64,000 nt of DNA from NCBI GenBank assembly GCA_020635195.1, contig JACKAG010000004.1, positions 1-64,000 of the forward strand. The letters run 5' to 3'. The notes below the pieces were generated by a model. The model was not told the DNA's origin, searched no databases, and worked only from the letters and a program-made list of their open reading frames with translations. The position numbers and the translations under genes were made by a program. This stretch comes from Deltaproteobacteria bacterium. Lineage in GTDB: Bacteria; Bdellovibrionota_B; Oligoflexia; Oligoflexales; Bog-1112. How positions within the stretch are numbered: the stretch's first letter is position 1; each line of letters begins with the position of its first letter. Positions 1 through 9,666 of this stretch are shown here, in pieces.

Positions 1-258
1 ACGCTCTATGAGTTCTTCATTTTTATAATCAGCCTCTGTCTGAAACTCTCCTCCCAGAAGATTTTCCGGGATGACCTGAAGAAATGGAAGATAGTAATGT
101 CCGTTGAAGCGGATCAAAAGAGGTCGGCTGTTACAAATCAGATCAGCACAGAGTGAGATTCCCGCCAACAGGCTGAGAAATATAAAACTATAGAAAGCTT
201 GTCGATTGCGGCGAAATAAAAGAACTCGTTTTCGGGCTAATCTGCTGAAGAAGACCAT
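1..258 (-). CDS. yejE: Peptide ABC transporter permease, YejE-like (3' part missing)
   Basis: This is the N-terminal 86 residues of a second inner-membrane permease of a YejABEF-type oligopeptide importer; the gene runs off the left edge. I translated it by hand from an ATG at 258. The order basic N-terminus, one hydrophobic segment (about residues 22-40), then ANSRPLL-like, FNGHYYLP and GGEFQTEADY motifs matches the start of E. coli YejE. It begins 19 bases after the yejB stop on the same strand, so it should be co-transcribed with yejA-yejB. The ATPase YejF, if present, lies outside the window. Confidence 0.85.
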   Translation of the reverse strand, partial: MVFFSRLARKRVLLFRRNRQAFYSFIFLSLLAGISLCADLICNSRPLLIRFNGHYYLPFLQVIPENLLGGEFQTEADYKNEELIER

Positions 259-277
259 AATATCAGATCCATTGTAT

Positions 278-1339
278 TTAGTTTCCGGCTTGCTTATCAA
301 AGCTGATCCGCGGATCAATCAGGACATAAAGAATGTCACTTAATAAATTCCCGGTAATAAAAAGCAGAGAAAAGAAAAATAAATTTGCCATGACCACAGG
401 GTAATCTCTTCTGATTACAGCTTCGTAAGAAAGAAGTCCAAGCCCATCGAGAGAAAAGAGTGTTTCGATAAGCAAAGATGATCCAAAGAACATAGTGAGG
501 AATCCTCCCGCAAATCCTGTCACCAGAGGAATCATGGCATTTCTCAAAACGTGCTTCCAGATGACCTGACTTTCGGTGAGTCCCTTACTTTTTGCAGTCA
601 TGGCATATTGTTGACTGATTTGCTCCAGGACACTATTTCTTGTCAGATTCGTCATGACAGCAAAACTACCAATAGTCGTGCAGATGATGGGCAGTAAGAG
701 ATGATGAAGATAGTCTTTGATTTTACCGATTGTAGAAAGTTCACTGAAATGATCAGAGACAAGTCCCCGGAGTGGAAAAATATCCCAGAAACTTCCTCCT
801 GCGAACAGGATGATCAGAAAGACACCAAGAACAAAGCCCGGGATGGAATATCCGATGAGAACAATGGCGCCCGAAATCATATCAAAGGAAGATCCGGAGC
901 GGACTGCTCTGGCGATACCCAGAGGAATACAGATCAGATAGGTCAGTAAAAATGAAATGATACCAAGTGATGCTGAAACCGGTAATTTTTCTGCGAGGAG
1001 CTCTGTTACGTTACGATGATGAAAATAAGATTCTCCAAACTGGAAGGTAAACAATCGATAGTACCAGTCCAGCAGTCGTTGATGGACTGGTTTATCAAAG
1101 CCATAGAGTTTTTTTATCTGTAAAATCTGTTCTTCATCCATACCTCTGCGGAAGAGCTTATGTCCGGCATCTGACCCACTTTGCTGGCTGACTTCTCCTT
1201 CGGACCCTCCGATCCGGGCCATAATCATCTGCTCAACCGGTCCTCCCGGAACGATCTGAATGATCATGAATGTAATGAAAATGATGCCAAACAGAGTTGG
1301 AAAAAAGAGAAGAATTCGTTTCAGGCAGTATTGAAACAT
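278..1339 (-). CDS. yejB: Peptide ABC transporter permease YejB
   Basis: Inner-membrane permease of a binding-protein-dependent oligopeptide importer (BPD_transp_1 fold), 353 residues. The open frame extends further upstream, but the ATG at 1339 gives the family's normal N-terminus (MFQYCLKRILLFFPTLFG, then the IVQIxPGGPVEQ-like motif) and has a GGAAGGT ribosome-binding site; the longer version would overlap yejA. Several hydrophobic helices follow. The cytoplasmic EAA loop that docks the ATPase is visible near residues 245-275 (AMTAKSKGL, then HVLRNAMIP). It sits between the binding protein gene yejA and yejE on the same strand. In relatives this transporter imports peptides, including microcin C; substrate here is inferred. 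Confidence 0.9.
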   Translation of the reverse strand: MFQYCLKRILLFFPTLFGIIFITFMIIQIVPGGPVEQMIMARIGGSEGEVSQQSGSDAGHKLFRRGMDEEQILQIKKLYGFDKPVHQRLLDWYYRLFTFQFGESYFHHRNVTELLAEKLPVSASLGIISFLLTYLICIPLGIARAVRSGSSFDMISGAIVLIGYSIPGFVLGVFLIILFAGGSFWDIFPLRGLVSDHFSELSTIGKIKDYLHHLLLPIICTTIGSFAVMTNLTRNSVLEQISQQYAMTAKSKGLTESQVIWKHVLRNAMIPLVTGFAGGFLTMFFGSSLLIETLFSLDGLGLLSYEAVIRRDYPVVMANLFFFSLLFITGNLLSDILYVLIDPRISFDKQAGN

Positions 1340-1358
1340 CAGACCTTCCGATGATCTT

Positions 1359-3221
1359 CTATAAGTTGATGACTGTATTGTTTTGCATAGCCTTCTGAAG
1401 AGAGTCTGCTTTTTTTTGATCAAACCAGAGAAATTCCAGGTAGCTGAAAGGGTCATAGTAATCTGGAAAATGCTCCGGTTTACTAAAACGATTCCACATA
1501 GCGATTCGGTGACTGGTGTTATGCCAGTTATGCACAGCAATATGGAGCTGTGATAAGATCCTGTCCAGCACACGGGTGTTCAGGATCAGATCTTCCCGCG
1601 TTTCTGAATGGATTATGCGCTCAATCATCTCGTCTACTGCGCTGTTTTTGAGTCCATAATAATTGCGTGAGTATTTTTCATCTGCCTGGGAAGAGTGCCA
1701 GAAATCGATTTGTTCGTTGCCGGGAGACTGAGATTGTGGAATGCGAAGGACCGCCATATCAAACTCACGTTTTTGTAGTTTTCTCTGATAAACAGAGGCT
1801 TCTTCCATGTCTATGCTGACCTGAATTCCAATTTTTTTCAGGTTTGCCAGAAAGGGCTCAACAGCCCTGGCCATGGCCTGATCTCTCAGAAGAAAGCGAA
1901 AGCTCAGGGTCAGCTGATCTTTCTCTGAGGTCAGGACACCATCTTTTAAGATGAAACCTTCCTTTTTAAGGATCTTTCTTGCTTCCCGGAGACGCTTCTT
2001 AAAAGGCAGGTGACTGAAACGACCTTCAGCGCTTTCTGTCAGCACGCTTTCAGGAACATCCGCAGGGAAACGCTCACGCAGTTCTTTCAGGATTTTCTTT
2101 TCTTCTCCGGAGGGAAGACCGGAGGCTTTAAAGTCTGAATTTTCAAAAAAACTGGTATTTTTAATATACTGACTATAAAAAAGCGTTTTGTTGATCCAGT
2201 CAAAGTCGAGAGCCAGAGAAATTGCCTGGCGAACTTCAGCTTTCTGAAATATCTTGTTTTTCAGGTTGAAAAAGAAACCCTGAGAACCTTCGTTATTTTT
2301 GTGTGGCCAGTTTTCCCGGAGTATCCATCGCTTAGGATCAAAACGCTTCCCGACGAGCCGGGTTGCCCATATGCTGGAGCTATAGCAGACGTAAAGGTCA
2401 AAATCACCTTTCCTGAAAGCTTCCACCATAGCTGTATGATCCCGATAGTATCTTATATTTACAGATCCAAAATTGAATCGCCCCTTATAAAAAGGGATTT
2501 TCTTTCCCCAGAAGTCAGGATTTTTTCGGAAGCTGATGAACGATCCATGTTCAGACTGATCAACGATGTAAGGCCCTGATCCGATGGCAAGTCCGGAAAA
2601 ATCTTTACCGAAGTCCCCTGACTGATAAATATGTCTGGGGAGCACCGTCATCTGTAAGGCAATTGCCGGGAGCTCTGTGTTTTTTTCTGTGAAAATAAAC
2701 TGAAAGCTGTGCCGATCTATGATCTTCATGTCGCGGATATCAGACCAGTAAGATTTGTATAAGGCGCTCACAGAATCAGATCGGAACAGCCTGAAGCTGA
2801 AGAGAACATCCTCAGACGTGACGGGTTTTCCATCAGAAAATCGTGCATCAGGATTCAGGTGGATGGTCATAGATAACTGATCCGCGGCGATGTCAAAACG
2901 TTCTGCCAGTTCCGGATAGACACTGAAAGGCTCATCTAAGGTGGACTGTCCCAGTTTCTGAAAGACCAGCTGACTGAGCAGGAGCGGGGAAATGCCTTTT
3001 GCAGAGAAAGGATTCAGAGTATCAAAGCTTCCTGTCCATCCGAGATTCAGCTCCCCCCCCTGGGCTGCGGAAGGATCGGCATAATCCAGATGATCAAAGC
3101 CCTGCCTGTACTTCGCCTTTCCATGGACACTCAGACCCTGCCATATACCGTACAGAGGCGCCTCTGCTATCAGAAAAAAGAGCATAGTAAGAGATATGGA
3201 ACTGACGCAGAGATGACGCAT
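1359..3221 (-). CDS. yejA: Periplasmic oligopeptide-binding protein, YejA-like
   Basis: Solute-binding protein of extracellular solute-binding family 5 (620 residues), delivering peptides to the YejB/YejE permeases. Residues 1-25 form a Sec signal peptide (hydrophobic core TMLFFLIAEAPLYG). The mature part has the family-5 pattern: LNPFSAKG near residue 70, a FSDGKPVTSEDVLFSFRL segment near 130, and long alternating lobes up to a C-terminal YDPFSYLEF motif typical of YejA-type members. It is the first gene of the yejA-yejB-yejE set, with 19 bases between its stop and yejB. A divergent ABC transporter gene starts 141 bases away, so regulation may be shared or back-to-back. Confidence 0.9.
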   Translation of the reverse strand: MRHLCVSSISLTMLFFLIAEAPLYGIWQGLSVHGKAKYRQGFDHLDYADPSAAQGGELNLGWTGSFDTLNPFSAKGISPLLLSQLVFQKLGQSTLDEPFSVYPELAERFDIAADQLSMTIHLNPDARFSDGKPVTSEDVLFSFRLFRSDSVSALYKSYWSDIRDMKIIDRHSFQFIFTEKNTELPAIALQMTVLPRHIYQSGDFGKDFSGLAIGSGPYIVDQSEHGSFISFRKNPDFWGKKIPFYKGRFNFGSVNIRYYRDHTAMVEAFRKGDFDLYVCYSSSIWATRLVGKRFDPKRWILRENWPHKNNEGSQGFFFNLKNKIFQKAEVRQAISLALDFDWINKTLFYSQYIKNTSFFENSDFKASGLPSGEEKKILKELRERFPADVPESVLTESAEGRFSHLPFKKRLREARKILKKEGFILKDGVLTSEKDQLTLSFRFLLRDQAMARAVEPFLANLKKIGIQVSIDMEEASVYQRKLQKREFDMAVLRIPQSQSPGNEQIDFWHSSQADEKYSRNYYGLKNSAVDEMIERIIHSETREDLILNTRVLDRILSQLHIAVHNWHNTSHRIAMWNRFSKPEHFPDYYDPFSYLEFLWFDQKKADSLQKAMQNNTVINL

Positions 3222-3362
3222 GGTAGATGACCTCAGAAGCGGTGGTGCAAACTTGTCAGATTACTGTTTATATAATAGTACATTCTGAACATCCTGCGGG
3301 GATAGCCTTGCGGGAGAGCGCTGTGGAAATCTTTGCCTGGTTTTGTCCGGAGAGGATGGCGG
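3222..3362. promoter_or_regulatory. Divergent promoter region between yejA and an ABC permease
   Basis: This 141-base gap separates two divergent genes and must hold promoters for both. It contains an AT-rich core, TTTATATAATAGTAC (about 3267-3281), with a TATAAT hexamer on the plus strand and a TATTATAT-like string on the minus strand. No convincing -35 box at 17 bases could be picked for either direction, so exact start sites are not assigned. Confidence 0.35.
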
Positions 3363-4505
3363 ATGCATAAAAGATCTTTGATTTTATTCAGAATGAGCCT
3401 GATGAGCAGGCTGCGCCGTCTTCGTTATGATCTGGCAAAAGAATCTGTCGTGGCCTTTTGTGCCCTGGTTCTTCTGGCTTTATTTGCCTATATTTTTGAT
3501 GATTTTATCAATGAGGAAATCCGGAAAATTTCTCCCGGAATGCAGAGGGCTTTCGGACAGGGGGCCGGGCTTTTACTCAGTTTTATCGGGATACTGCTGA
3601 CTGCCAGAATGATCCGGCAGGAACTGTCTGCTCCGGGAAATGTCGGTGATCTGGTCCGTTTTTTAGGGGAAGATCCGCAGGTTTTGCGCAGTTATCGCTG
3701 GCTGAGCTTCCCTGTTCTGATCGGCTTTCTCTGGCTACCTCTTATTTTCAGTCGCCGGGCTATTCTGGTGCGCTGGAGCCTGAGTACGGAACTGATCCAT
3801 CTGTTCTCTTGCCTGCTGATCTCCTCTGCCCTGGCTTTCTTTTACCGGATTCATCTGAAAAAGAGAGAAAAGAAACACAGATCAGAAGTCTATGGAGAGC
3901 CTGCCCCAGCGAGCTCTCCTTTGAGGGGGATGTTGATCTGGCGTTTCCGGAATCTGCTACTGAGGAACCCTTATGCAAGACTCTGTCTGCTGCCTGCTGT
4001 GTTGTTGCCCTGTCCAGGATTTTTTCTTCAGAATCCGGAGCATCCGCTTCTTTTTCTTCTTGTTCTTATGAGTGGCTTGTGTGTAGCTGCTGCTCTGATC
4101 ATCCAGATTGCAGCAGATCTGGAGTCATCCTGGTTTGAAAAAAATCTCGGAGTATCTCACGATCAGTGGCTCTTGTCTGTTCTTGTGCTTGCCCTGACTG
4201 TGGCAGGGCTGCACTCTTTACTGATCCTCTGTATGATGCTTGTGTCCACTCTTTTAAGTGGCGGAATACTGATGTCGGTGCATGTGCTGAAGCTTGCAGC
4301 GGTGACTTTGGTTCCACCTTTTATGGTGCCTTTTCTGTGTCTGCAGATTGATGGTCGGCGGGTCTTGGCTCAGCTCTTGAGTGTTAGTTTGTGTTCTTTA
4401 TTTGTTGCGACTGCGGTTTATGCAAGTCTGTTCAGTCTTTTGCTGTTGCCTCTGATTGCTTACTATGGTCTTGATAGCCAGAAGGGGCGCTTTTACCGGG
4501 CCTGA
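3363..4505 (+). CDS. ABC transporter membrane subunit (ABC-2-like), unassigned substrate
   Basis: Polytopic membrane protein of 380 residues with about eight to ten hydrophobic segments (for example VVAFCALVLLALFAYIF, LLLSFIGILLT, FPVLIGFLWLPLIF, PLLFLLVLMSGLCVAAALI). It shows no domain I can name, but the gene directly downstream (24 bases) is a stand-alone ABC ATPase, so this is most likely the membrane partner of an ABC exporter. The open frame could start at 3333; the ATG at 3363 is preferred because GGAGAGG lies just upstream and the protein then begins MHKRSLILF. Transcribed divergently from yejA. Substrate unknown. Confidence 0.7.
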   Translation: MHKRSLILFRMSLMSRLRRLRYDLAKESVVAFCALVLLALFAYIFDDFINEEIRKISPGMQRAFGQGAGLLLSFIGILLTARMIRQELSAPGNVGDLVRFLGEDPQVLRSYRWLSFPVLIGFLWLPLIFSRRAILVRWSLSTELIHLFSCLLISSALAFFYRIHLKKREKKHRSEVYGEPAPASSPLRGMLIWRFRNLLLRNPYARLCLLPAVLLPCPGFFLQNPEHPLLFLLVLMSGLCVAAALIIQIAADLESSWFEKNLGVSHDQWLLSVLVLALTVAGLHSLLILCMMLVSTLLSGGILMSVHVLKLAAVTLVPPFMVPFLCLQIDGRRVLAQLLSVSLCSLFVATAVYASLFSLLLLPLIAYYGLDSQKGRFYRA

Positions 4506-4529
4506 CAGGCCCTGACACTGAAGGCAGCT

Positions 4530-5279
4530 ATGGGTGAGAATATTGTATTGGAAGCCAGGGGATTGACGAAGTCCTGGTCGAGCGGTTTTGCTTCAGGACC
4601 GTCAGATCTTGTCCTCCGTGCCGGGGAAACCCTTGGTATTCTTGGTCTGAATGGGGCAGGTAAGTCAACTCTCTTTCAGATGCTGAGCGGGAATCTTGAT
4701 GCAGACTCTGGTGAGCTTCTTCTGAATGGGAGCAGGTTACATCCGGAGGCGTTTCAGCTGAAACGTAAGATTGGATACCTGCCCCAGAATATGCTGTTGC
4801 CCAGATGGGCAACAGGCCAGGAGTTGCTGACTTATGCAGTCAGCCTTTACCAGCTGGAAGACCCTCTCAGAGAGCTACAGCTCCTGATGGAATACTGGGA
4901 CTGTTACAGTTATCGGGATAAGCCGCTGGAAACCTGCTCTCACGGAATGCAGAAACGTATTGCGCTGGCGTTGAGCTGCATACATACACCGGATCTGCTG
5001 ATTCTCGATGAGCCATTTTCCGGTCTGGATCTCTGTCATATGGCCTCTCTTAAACATAAAATTCTGCAACGTCAGAAGGCGGGTCTGGCCACGATTCTCA
5101 GTACCCATATTGCCCCGTATGTTGCGTCTCTCTGTTCGGATATCAGAATCATCAGATCTGGCTGTTTGTCCCATCCAGGAGGGTGGGCAGACATGAAAGA
5201 GGCAGATCGGGTTTGTCTGATCGAGGAAGCATTTCAGTCTGATCACTCTTTCCTGGCAGAAAGTCATAGTCGTCCCTGA
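4530..5279 (+). CDS. ABC transporter ATP-binding protein
   Basis: Cytoplasmic nucleotide-binding subunit, 249 residues, energising the membrane protein encoded just upstream. Visible motifs: Walker A GLNGAGKST (about residues 39-47), Q-loop YLPQNM, signature-like CSHGMQKR (the usual LSGGQ is degenerate, as often in ABC-2 exporters), Walker B LLILDEPFSGLD, and the switch histidine in LSTHI. The N-terminal LEARGLTKSW stretch is typical of CcmA/NatA-type exporter ATPases. The C-terminal about 45 residues follow the fold without an extra domain. A SpoIIE-type phosphatase gene follows 98 bases downstream. Efflux is inferred from the subfamily. Confidence 0.88.
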   Translation: MGENIVLEARGLTKSWSSGFASGPSDLVLRAGETLGILGLNGAGKSTLFQMLSGNLDADSGELLLNGSRLHPEAFQLKRKIGYLPQNMLLPRWATGQELLTYAVSLYQLEDPLRELQLLMEYWDCYSYRDKPLETCSHGMQKRIALALSCIHTPDLLILDEPFSGLDLCHMASLKHKILQRQKAGLATILSTHIAPYVASLCSDIRIIRSGCLSHPGGWADMKEADRVCLIEEAFQSDHSFLAESHSRP

Positions 5280-5377
5280 AAAAACGCCCCATGGGCTCCG
5301 CCTCCCGGAAACCGTACAATAAAGAACAGCAGGAAGTGAAAAAAATCCCGGATTGAACCGGGTAGGCGGCCCTTTTT

Positions 5378-7267
5378 ATGGAGCAGGGGGAAAAGACAGC
5401 TCAGAAACGATTCCGGGGAAGGCGGACTCTGGCTACGGATCTTAGTCTGTCCCTGGTTCTGACGCTTTTTGTGTCTTTTAGTTGTGGAGCGCTCTGGGAA
5501 TACAGCTATGTCACCCGGACAGAAAAAGTTTATCTGGAACAGGACATCAGAGTCATTCTGAAAAATATGAGTGGCCTTCTCAGTCCCCATGTATGGCAAA
5601 TGGATCAGGGGCAGGTCGCCAGGATTATTGACCAGTATGATGATTTTTATATTGTCCGCAGTATTCGGGTCTATGATGCAGCAGGAGGATTACTGGCGCA
5701 GTCGCTGAAGCCAGAGCAAGAGGGACTGTCCGGGGGAGAAGAAAGAGAAGAGCTGATTCAGTATGAAGGAAAGAGAGCAGGAAGCCTCAGGATTGTGTTT
5801 ACCGGAAAACTGATCCGTGACAGGCTGTTCATGAGCTTTTACATGTCAGCCCTGACTCTTGCTCTGCTCTTATTGTGTCTGGTGCTGGTGACCAGTCTTT
5901 TACTGAAGCGACAGCTCGGCCGTCCTCTGGCTGCATTATCACGCGGTCTTGCAGAGATCGGAGCCGGGCATTACAGCAGGAAGCTTCCTCTGGTTCCTCA
6001 GAGAGAGCTCGCCAGGATAGCAGCCGATGCGAACCGGCTGGGTGACATGATCCGGGAGAGAGAAGAGCGCCTGCTTCAGCAGAATCGTTTTCTGGAACGT
6101 CTTAATCAGGCCATCCTGGAGCTGGTCCGGCTGTCTGCGCCATCAGAGCTGATCCGGCAAAGTTGTCTGTGGTTTTGCAAAGCAGCTGCTGCGGCTTCTG
6201 CGCGATATTCGCCTGGCTCGTGTGAGCTTTTTTCTGGTCAGCAGGCTTATTCTTATGGAGACGCTCTGGAGGAGGAGGCTGCGGAGATCCTCTGTCTGAA
6301 CTTGCGCGTCCGGAACCAGGATGCAGGTTCTTTTACTCTGATCTTTATGGAAGCTGTCCATGATGATCAGAGAATGATGTGTCGGGCACTGGAGCAGCTC
6401 TTTCTTGAAGCTCTGGAACGAATCTTTCTGCTTCAGGATCAGGGGCGTCATGATGCAGAAATGAGTCTGGCTGCTCTGATTCAGAAATCTGTCCTCCCGG
6501 GGCGCAGATCTCTGCCGGAGATGGCAGAAATTCACTGGTTTTATCGTCCAGCTCTGCATATTGGGGGGGACTGGTTTTTCTTTCATGAGGACAAGCAGGA
6601 GCAGGCTCTGTATCTGATGATGGGCGATGTGACGGGGCATGGTTTCAGTTCTGCTTTGCTCGCCACCGCGGTGCTTAGTGGGCTGAGGGGGGCGATTGCG
6701 GCCTGTCGGGCTTCTTCCACAGACGGGAGGATGAGAGTCTCCCTTCTGATGCAGACGATTGACGGACTACTCCGGAATCTGCACGCAGAAAGTCCACTAC
6801 AGATGAGCTGTGTCGTTCTCAGATGGGACTACCGAAACCATCAGATTGAGTACAGTAATGCAGGGCATCCCTTTCCGCTTATCCTGACTCCGGAGGGAAA
6901 GGTGGGCTCCGGAGCTTCGTGTGAAATTCTTCCTCTTCTTGCACAGTCTTCACAGGGAACTCTGGGAGACTCAGATCATCTGCCTCCGGTTTTCTGTCAG
7001 AAGATTCCTGAGGGCTCTTCTCTTTTCTTGTATACAGATGGTCTGACAGAGGCGCGATCTCCTGACGGACATCAGTTTGGCCGTTCTTTACTTCGCTGTC
7101 TGCGACAGATCTGCCAGGAAACAAGTACGGAGCGCTCTCTGATGATGCTTAGCAGGCTGTGGGAAGATCATCAAGAGGGGCAGGCCCTTGGGGATGATTG
7201 CTGCGCCATGCTGATCCGGCAGGGAGGGGGCGCGCGGCGCAATGATCCTTCATCTGAATTGTCGTGA
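5378..7267 (+). CDS. Membrane-anchored sensor with SpoIIE/RsbU-type PP2C phosphatase
   Basis: Predicted receptor phosphatase of 629 residues. Layout: transmembrane helix about 22-45; periplasmic sensor region about 46-148; second helix about 150-172 (LALLLLCLVLVTSLLL); HAMP-like linker about 173-230; a helical/GAF-like stretch; and a C-terminal PP2C/SpoIIE domain about 385-620. The catalytic domain keeps the metal-binding motifs: HIGGDW near 400, GDVTGHG near 425, SNAGHPFP near 505, YTDGLTEA near 565 and GDDCCAML at the end. Such enzymes dephosphorylate anti-sigma-factor antagonists or related Ser/Thr phosphoproteins; no antagonist or anti-sigma factor gene is next to it. The stop lies 8 bases from the convergent prc stop. 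The ribosome-binding site is weak. Confidence 0.9.
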   Translation: MEQGEKTAQKRFRGRRTLATDLSLSLVLTLFVSFSCGALWEYSYVTRTEKVYLEQDIRVILKNMSGLLSPHVWQMDQGQVARIIDQYDDFYIVRSIRVYDAAGGLLAQSLKPEQEGLSGGEEREELIQYEGKRAGSLRIVFTGKLIRDRLFMSFYMSALTLALLLLCLVLVTSLLLKRQLGRPLAALSRGLAEIGAGHYSRKLPLVPQRELARIAADANRLGDMIREREERLLQQNRFLERLNQAILELVRLSAPSELIRQSCLWFCKAAAAASARYSPGSCELFSGQQAYSYGDALEEEAAEILCLNLRVRNQDAGSFTLIFMEAVHDDQRMMCRALEQLFLEALERIFLLQDQGRHDAEMSLAALIQKSVLPGRRSLPEMAEIHWFYRPALHIGGDWFFFHEDKQEQALYLMMGDVTGHGFSSALLATAVLSGLRGAIAACRASSTDGRMRVSLLMQTIDGLLRNLHAESPLQMSCVVLRWDYRNHQIEYSNAGHPFPLILTPEGKVGSGASCEILPLLAQSSQGTLGDSDHLPPVFCQKIPEGSSLFLYTDGLTEARSPDGHQFGRSLLRCLRQICQETSTERSLMMLSRLWEDHQEGQALGDDCCAMLIRQGGGARRNDPSSELS

Positions 7268-7275
7268 TGTGGTGG

Positions 7276-9372
7276 TCATTTTTTCTTTGCAGGAGCTGTC
7301 GTCTTCATATTCTTTGCCGGAGCCGCTTCTGAAGAAGCCTGGCTGACTTTCAGAGCTTTGATTTTATGAGGACCTATGGGTAATTTTTTGTGTAATCTGA
7401 CGTAGTCCGTTGCAATTCTGATTGCTTCCTGTAAGTAGATGTCGTCTTCAAGGCTGGGAATGTAGTTGCCATAATTGTCTTTTTCGAGTTTCTTTTTCTT
7501 TTCTTCCAGTTCCTTTTTTTCTTTTTCCTCTTTTTCTTTTTCCTCTTTTCCTGGTTCTTTCAGGCTGACTCTCATCCGCTCTTCTTTTTCGCTGACAAAT
7601 TTGTCAATAGCCTCATGAACTTCGATAAATTTTTTATCATGTTTGATTCTTGACATGCTGGCCAGTTTCAGCTCGCTCAGGTACGGTTTGACAAGATTAA
7701 ACTGAGGAGACTGGACAGCATCTACTTTTTCCCATGGAAGGGCAAAATCATAATGTTTTTCGCCGATCTCGTAATGGTCAAATAAAGAAGGAAGAATAAT
7801 ATCGGCATCCACTCCGCGGAGCTGGGTACTGGCTCCTGATGGACGGTAAAACTTACTGATGGTGATTTTGATGGCGCCAAGTTTTGGGTCCAGATCATTC
7901 AGGTTCTGAACGGTTCCTTTTCCGAATGTATGACTGTCTCCCACCAGGATACCACGGCCATAGTCCTGGATCGCACCTGCCAGAATCTCACTGGCACTTG
8001 CAGACTGACGATCGATCAGCAGTACCAGTAGTCCGTCGTAGATGGATTTTCCGTCAAAGCGACTGACATAAGGAGGGGTGGCATTCCCCTTGATCTGAAC
8101 AACGGGAGCGCTGCCGCTGAAAATACCTGCTACGTTGATGGCTTCATCCAGACTGCCCCCTCCGTTGGATCGCAGATCAACGATGATGCAGTCGATGTTG
8201 CTTTTCTTCAGCTTATTAATTTCCTCCGCCATATCCTTTGAAGAACTACGGAAGTTTCTTTTGTTTGTCTGACGTCCTTCGAAGTCCATATAGAAAGAAG
8301 GAAGGTCAATGACTCCTATTTTGTAGGTTCCGGGGTCTTTTGAATGGCTGACATCAACAGGATAAATTTTTGATTTTGCCGCCCGATCTTTCAGCTGGAT
8401 TTTTTCCCGGATGATCGGGATGACCTGCTCTCTGGAATCTCTGCGGACGGTCAGGCGGACTTCTGTTCCTCCCGGGCCTCTGATGAGCTGGACCACGTCT
8501 TTTAGTGCCATATCGATGACATCAACGGGGCTGCTGTTCCCTCCTCGTGACACAGCGACGACTTTATCACCAACTTTCAGCAGACCTCCCTTCTGGGCTG
8601 CTCCTCCCGGGACCAGATTTTCGATGGTCACTACCCCATCATCGCTTCTGAGGAGGGCTCCGATTCCTTCAAGAGAAAGTCGGGTGCTGATACGAAATTC
8701 TTCCAGCTGTGCCGGTGAAAAATAGTCGGTATGGGGGTCTAGGGCTGTGGAAAACGCATCCATAAACGCACCATATACATCCTCTGTTGTCAGATCTTTC
8801 TGGCGTTTCATGGCAAGACTGTAGCGTTTTTTTAATTTTTCTCTGAGGGTCTTTGGGTTGCTGATGGTGCTCATAAGGTTCAGATGCTGAAATTTGATTC
8901 TTTTCCGCCATCTTTCTCGGATCTCTGTCGCATCTTTTGCATAAGGCAGAGTTTTTCTGTCAATTGTAAGAAATTCGTTTAGGGCGAAATTATGTTTTGT
9001 ATCAATGAGTTCTGTGATGATGGGCTGGCGCTCATCAAATCTGACAGAGTAGCGATTGAAAATGGCATCAATAGCAGAGCAGTTGTCCTTTCTGATCATA
9101 ATGGGGAACTTTTTGGCAAACTTTTTTCTGAAATAACTGATATCTTCATCCAGAAAGTAGACTTTTCCAGGGTCCCAGTATCGGATAAAGTTGTCAAAAG
9201 TTCTGCTGCTGATTTCTTCAGAGAAGTCATGAACAGAAAAATGCATCCGCAGATAATAGTCTGTCATCTGCCTGATATTTTTACACTCAAGTGCGATCAA
9301 AGGAGAAGAAAGCAGCAGCAAAGATAGGGAGAAGCAAAAAGTTGAGATCAGCCTGGTCCTTATCAGCGTCAT
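7276..9372 (-). CDS. prc: Tail-specific periplasmic protease Prc (S41 family)
   Basis: Carboxy-terminal processing protease, 698 residues, acting in the periplasm on proteins with hydrophobic C-termini and on peptidoglycan hydrolases in relatives. ATG 9372 is chosen over the upstream ATG at 9423 because AGGGGAGGA lies just before it and a clean signal peptide (TLIRTRLISTFCFSLSLLLL) follows. Order: N-terminal helical domain, PDZ domain (LEGIGALLRSDDG through GLLKVGDKVVAV), S41 catalytic core with Ser about 459 in SASASEI and Lys about 485 in TFGKGT, then the RGVDADIILPS motif and a C-terminal region. A Lys/Glu-rich stretch of about 50 residues precedes the last conserved block. It ends the long minus-strand run below the Mla genes. 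Confidence 0.93.
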   Translation of the reverse strand: MTLIRTRLISTFCFSLSLLLLSSPLIALECKNIRQMTDYYLRMHFSVHDFSEEISSRTFDNFIRYWDPGKVYFLDEDISYFRKKFAKKFPIMIRKDNCSAIDAIFNRYSVRFDERQPIITELIDTKHNFALNEFLTIDRKTLPYAKDATEIRERWRKRIKFQHLNLMSTISNPKTLREKLKKRYSLAMKRQKDLTTEDVYGAFMDAFSTALDPHTDYFSPAQLEEFRISTRLSLEGIGALLRSDDGVVTIENLVPGGAAQKGGLLKVGDKVVAVSRGGNSSPVDVIDMALKDVVQLIRGPGGTEVRLTVRRDSREQVIPIIREKIQLKDRAAKSKIYPVDVSHSKDPGTYKIGVIDLPSFYMDFEGRQTNKRNFRSSSKDMAEEINKLKKSNIDCIIVDLRSNGGGSLDEAINVAGIFSGSAPVVQIKGNATPPYVSRFDGKSIYDGLLVLLIDRQSASASEILAGAIQDYGRGILVGDSHTFGKGTVQNLNDLDPKLGAIKITISKFYRPSGASTQLRGVDADIILPSLFDHYEIGEKHYDFALPWEKVDAVQSPQFNLVKPYLSELKLASMSRIKHDKKFIEVHEAIDKFVSEKEERMRVSLKEPGKEEKEKEEKEKKELEEKKKKLEKDNYGNYIPSLEDDIYLQEAIRIATDYVRLHKKLPIGPHKIKALKVSQASSEAAPAKNMKTTAPAKKK

Positions 9373-9666
9373 ATGTCCTCCCCTACGCGCAGCTTGCTTT
9401 GGCTTTATGGGTGCTTCTGGCATGGTTTATCGTTCTGATCAGAGTTTTTCTGAAGGGTCACTTGTCTGGTACTTTTCCCAGGAACAGCAGAAGAAATCTG
9501 TAACATCAAAGGGCTTCCAGCTTGTAAGTCCATGAGTTGTTTTCTGTAGGGCCGGGGTGAAATCCGGGCTGACTTGTCTGCTCTGCCTGGGCTCCATGAC
9601 TATGCCTCTTCTTATCATAAAAGAGAATACTGAAAAAACCATCATCTCTGCCTGCTTTTTGTATGG

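Noticed and set aside
701..949. Plus-strand frame inside yejB
   Set aside because: Antisense shadow of a well-supported gene, with no start signals.
5344..5377. Hairpin CCCGG/CCGGG followed by a T-run before the SpoIIE-type gene
   Set aside because: Short stem with a gap before the T-run, which merges with the start codon; too weak to call a terminator.
9439..9645. Open frame of 68 codons between the MCE gene and prc
   Set aside because: On the same strand with a passable ribosome-binding site, but composition looks random, there is no recognisable domain or signal, and the next gene has its own strong start. Kept out as unsupported.
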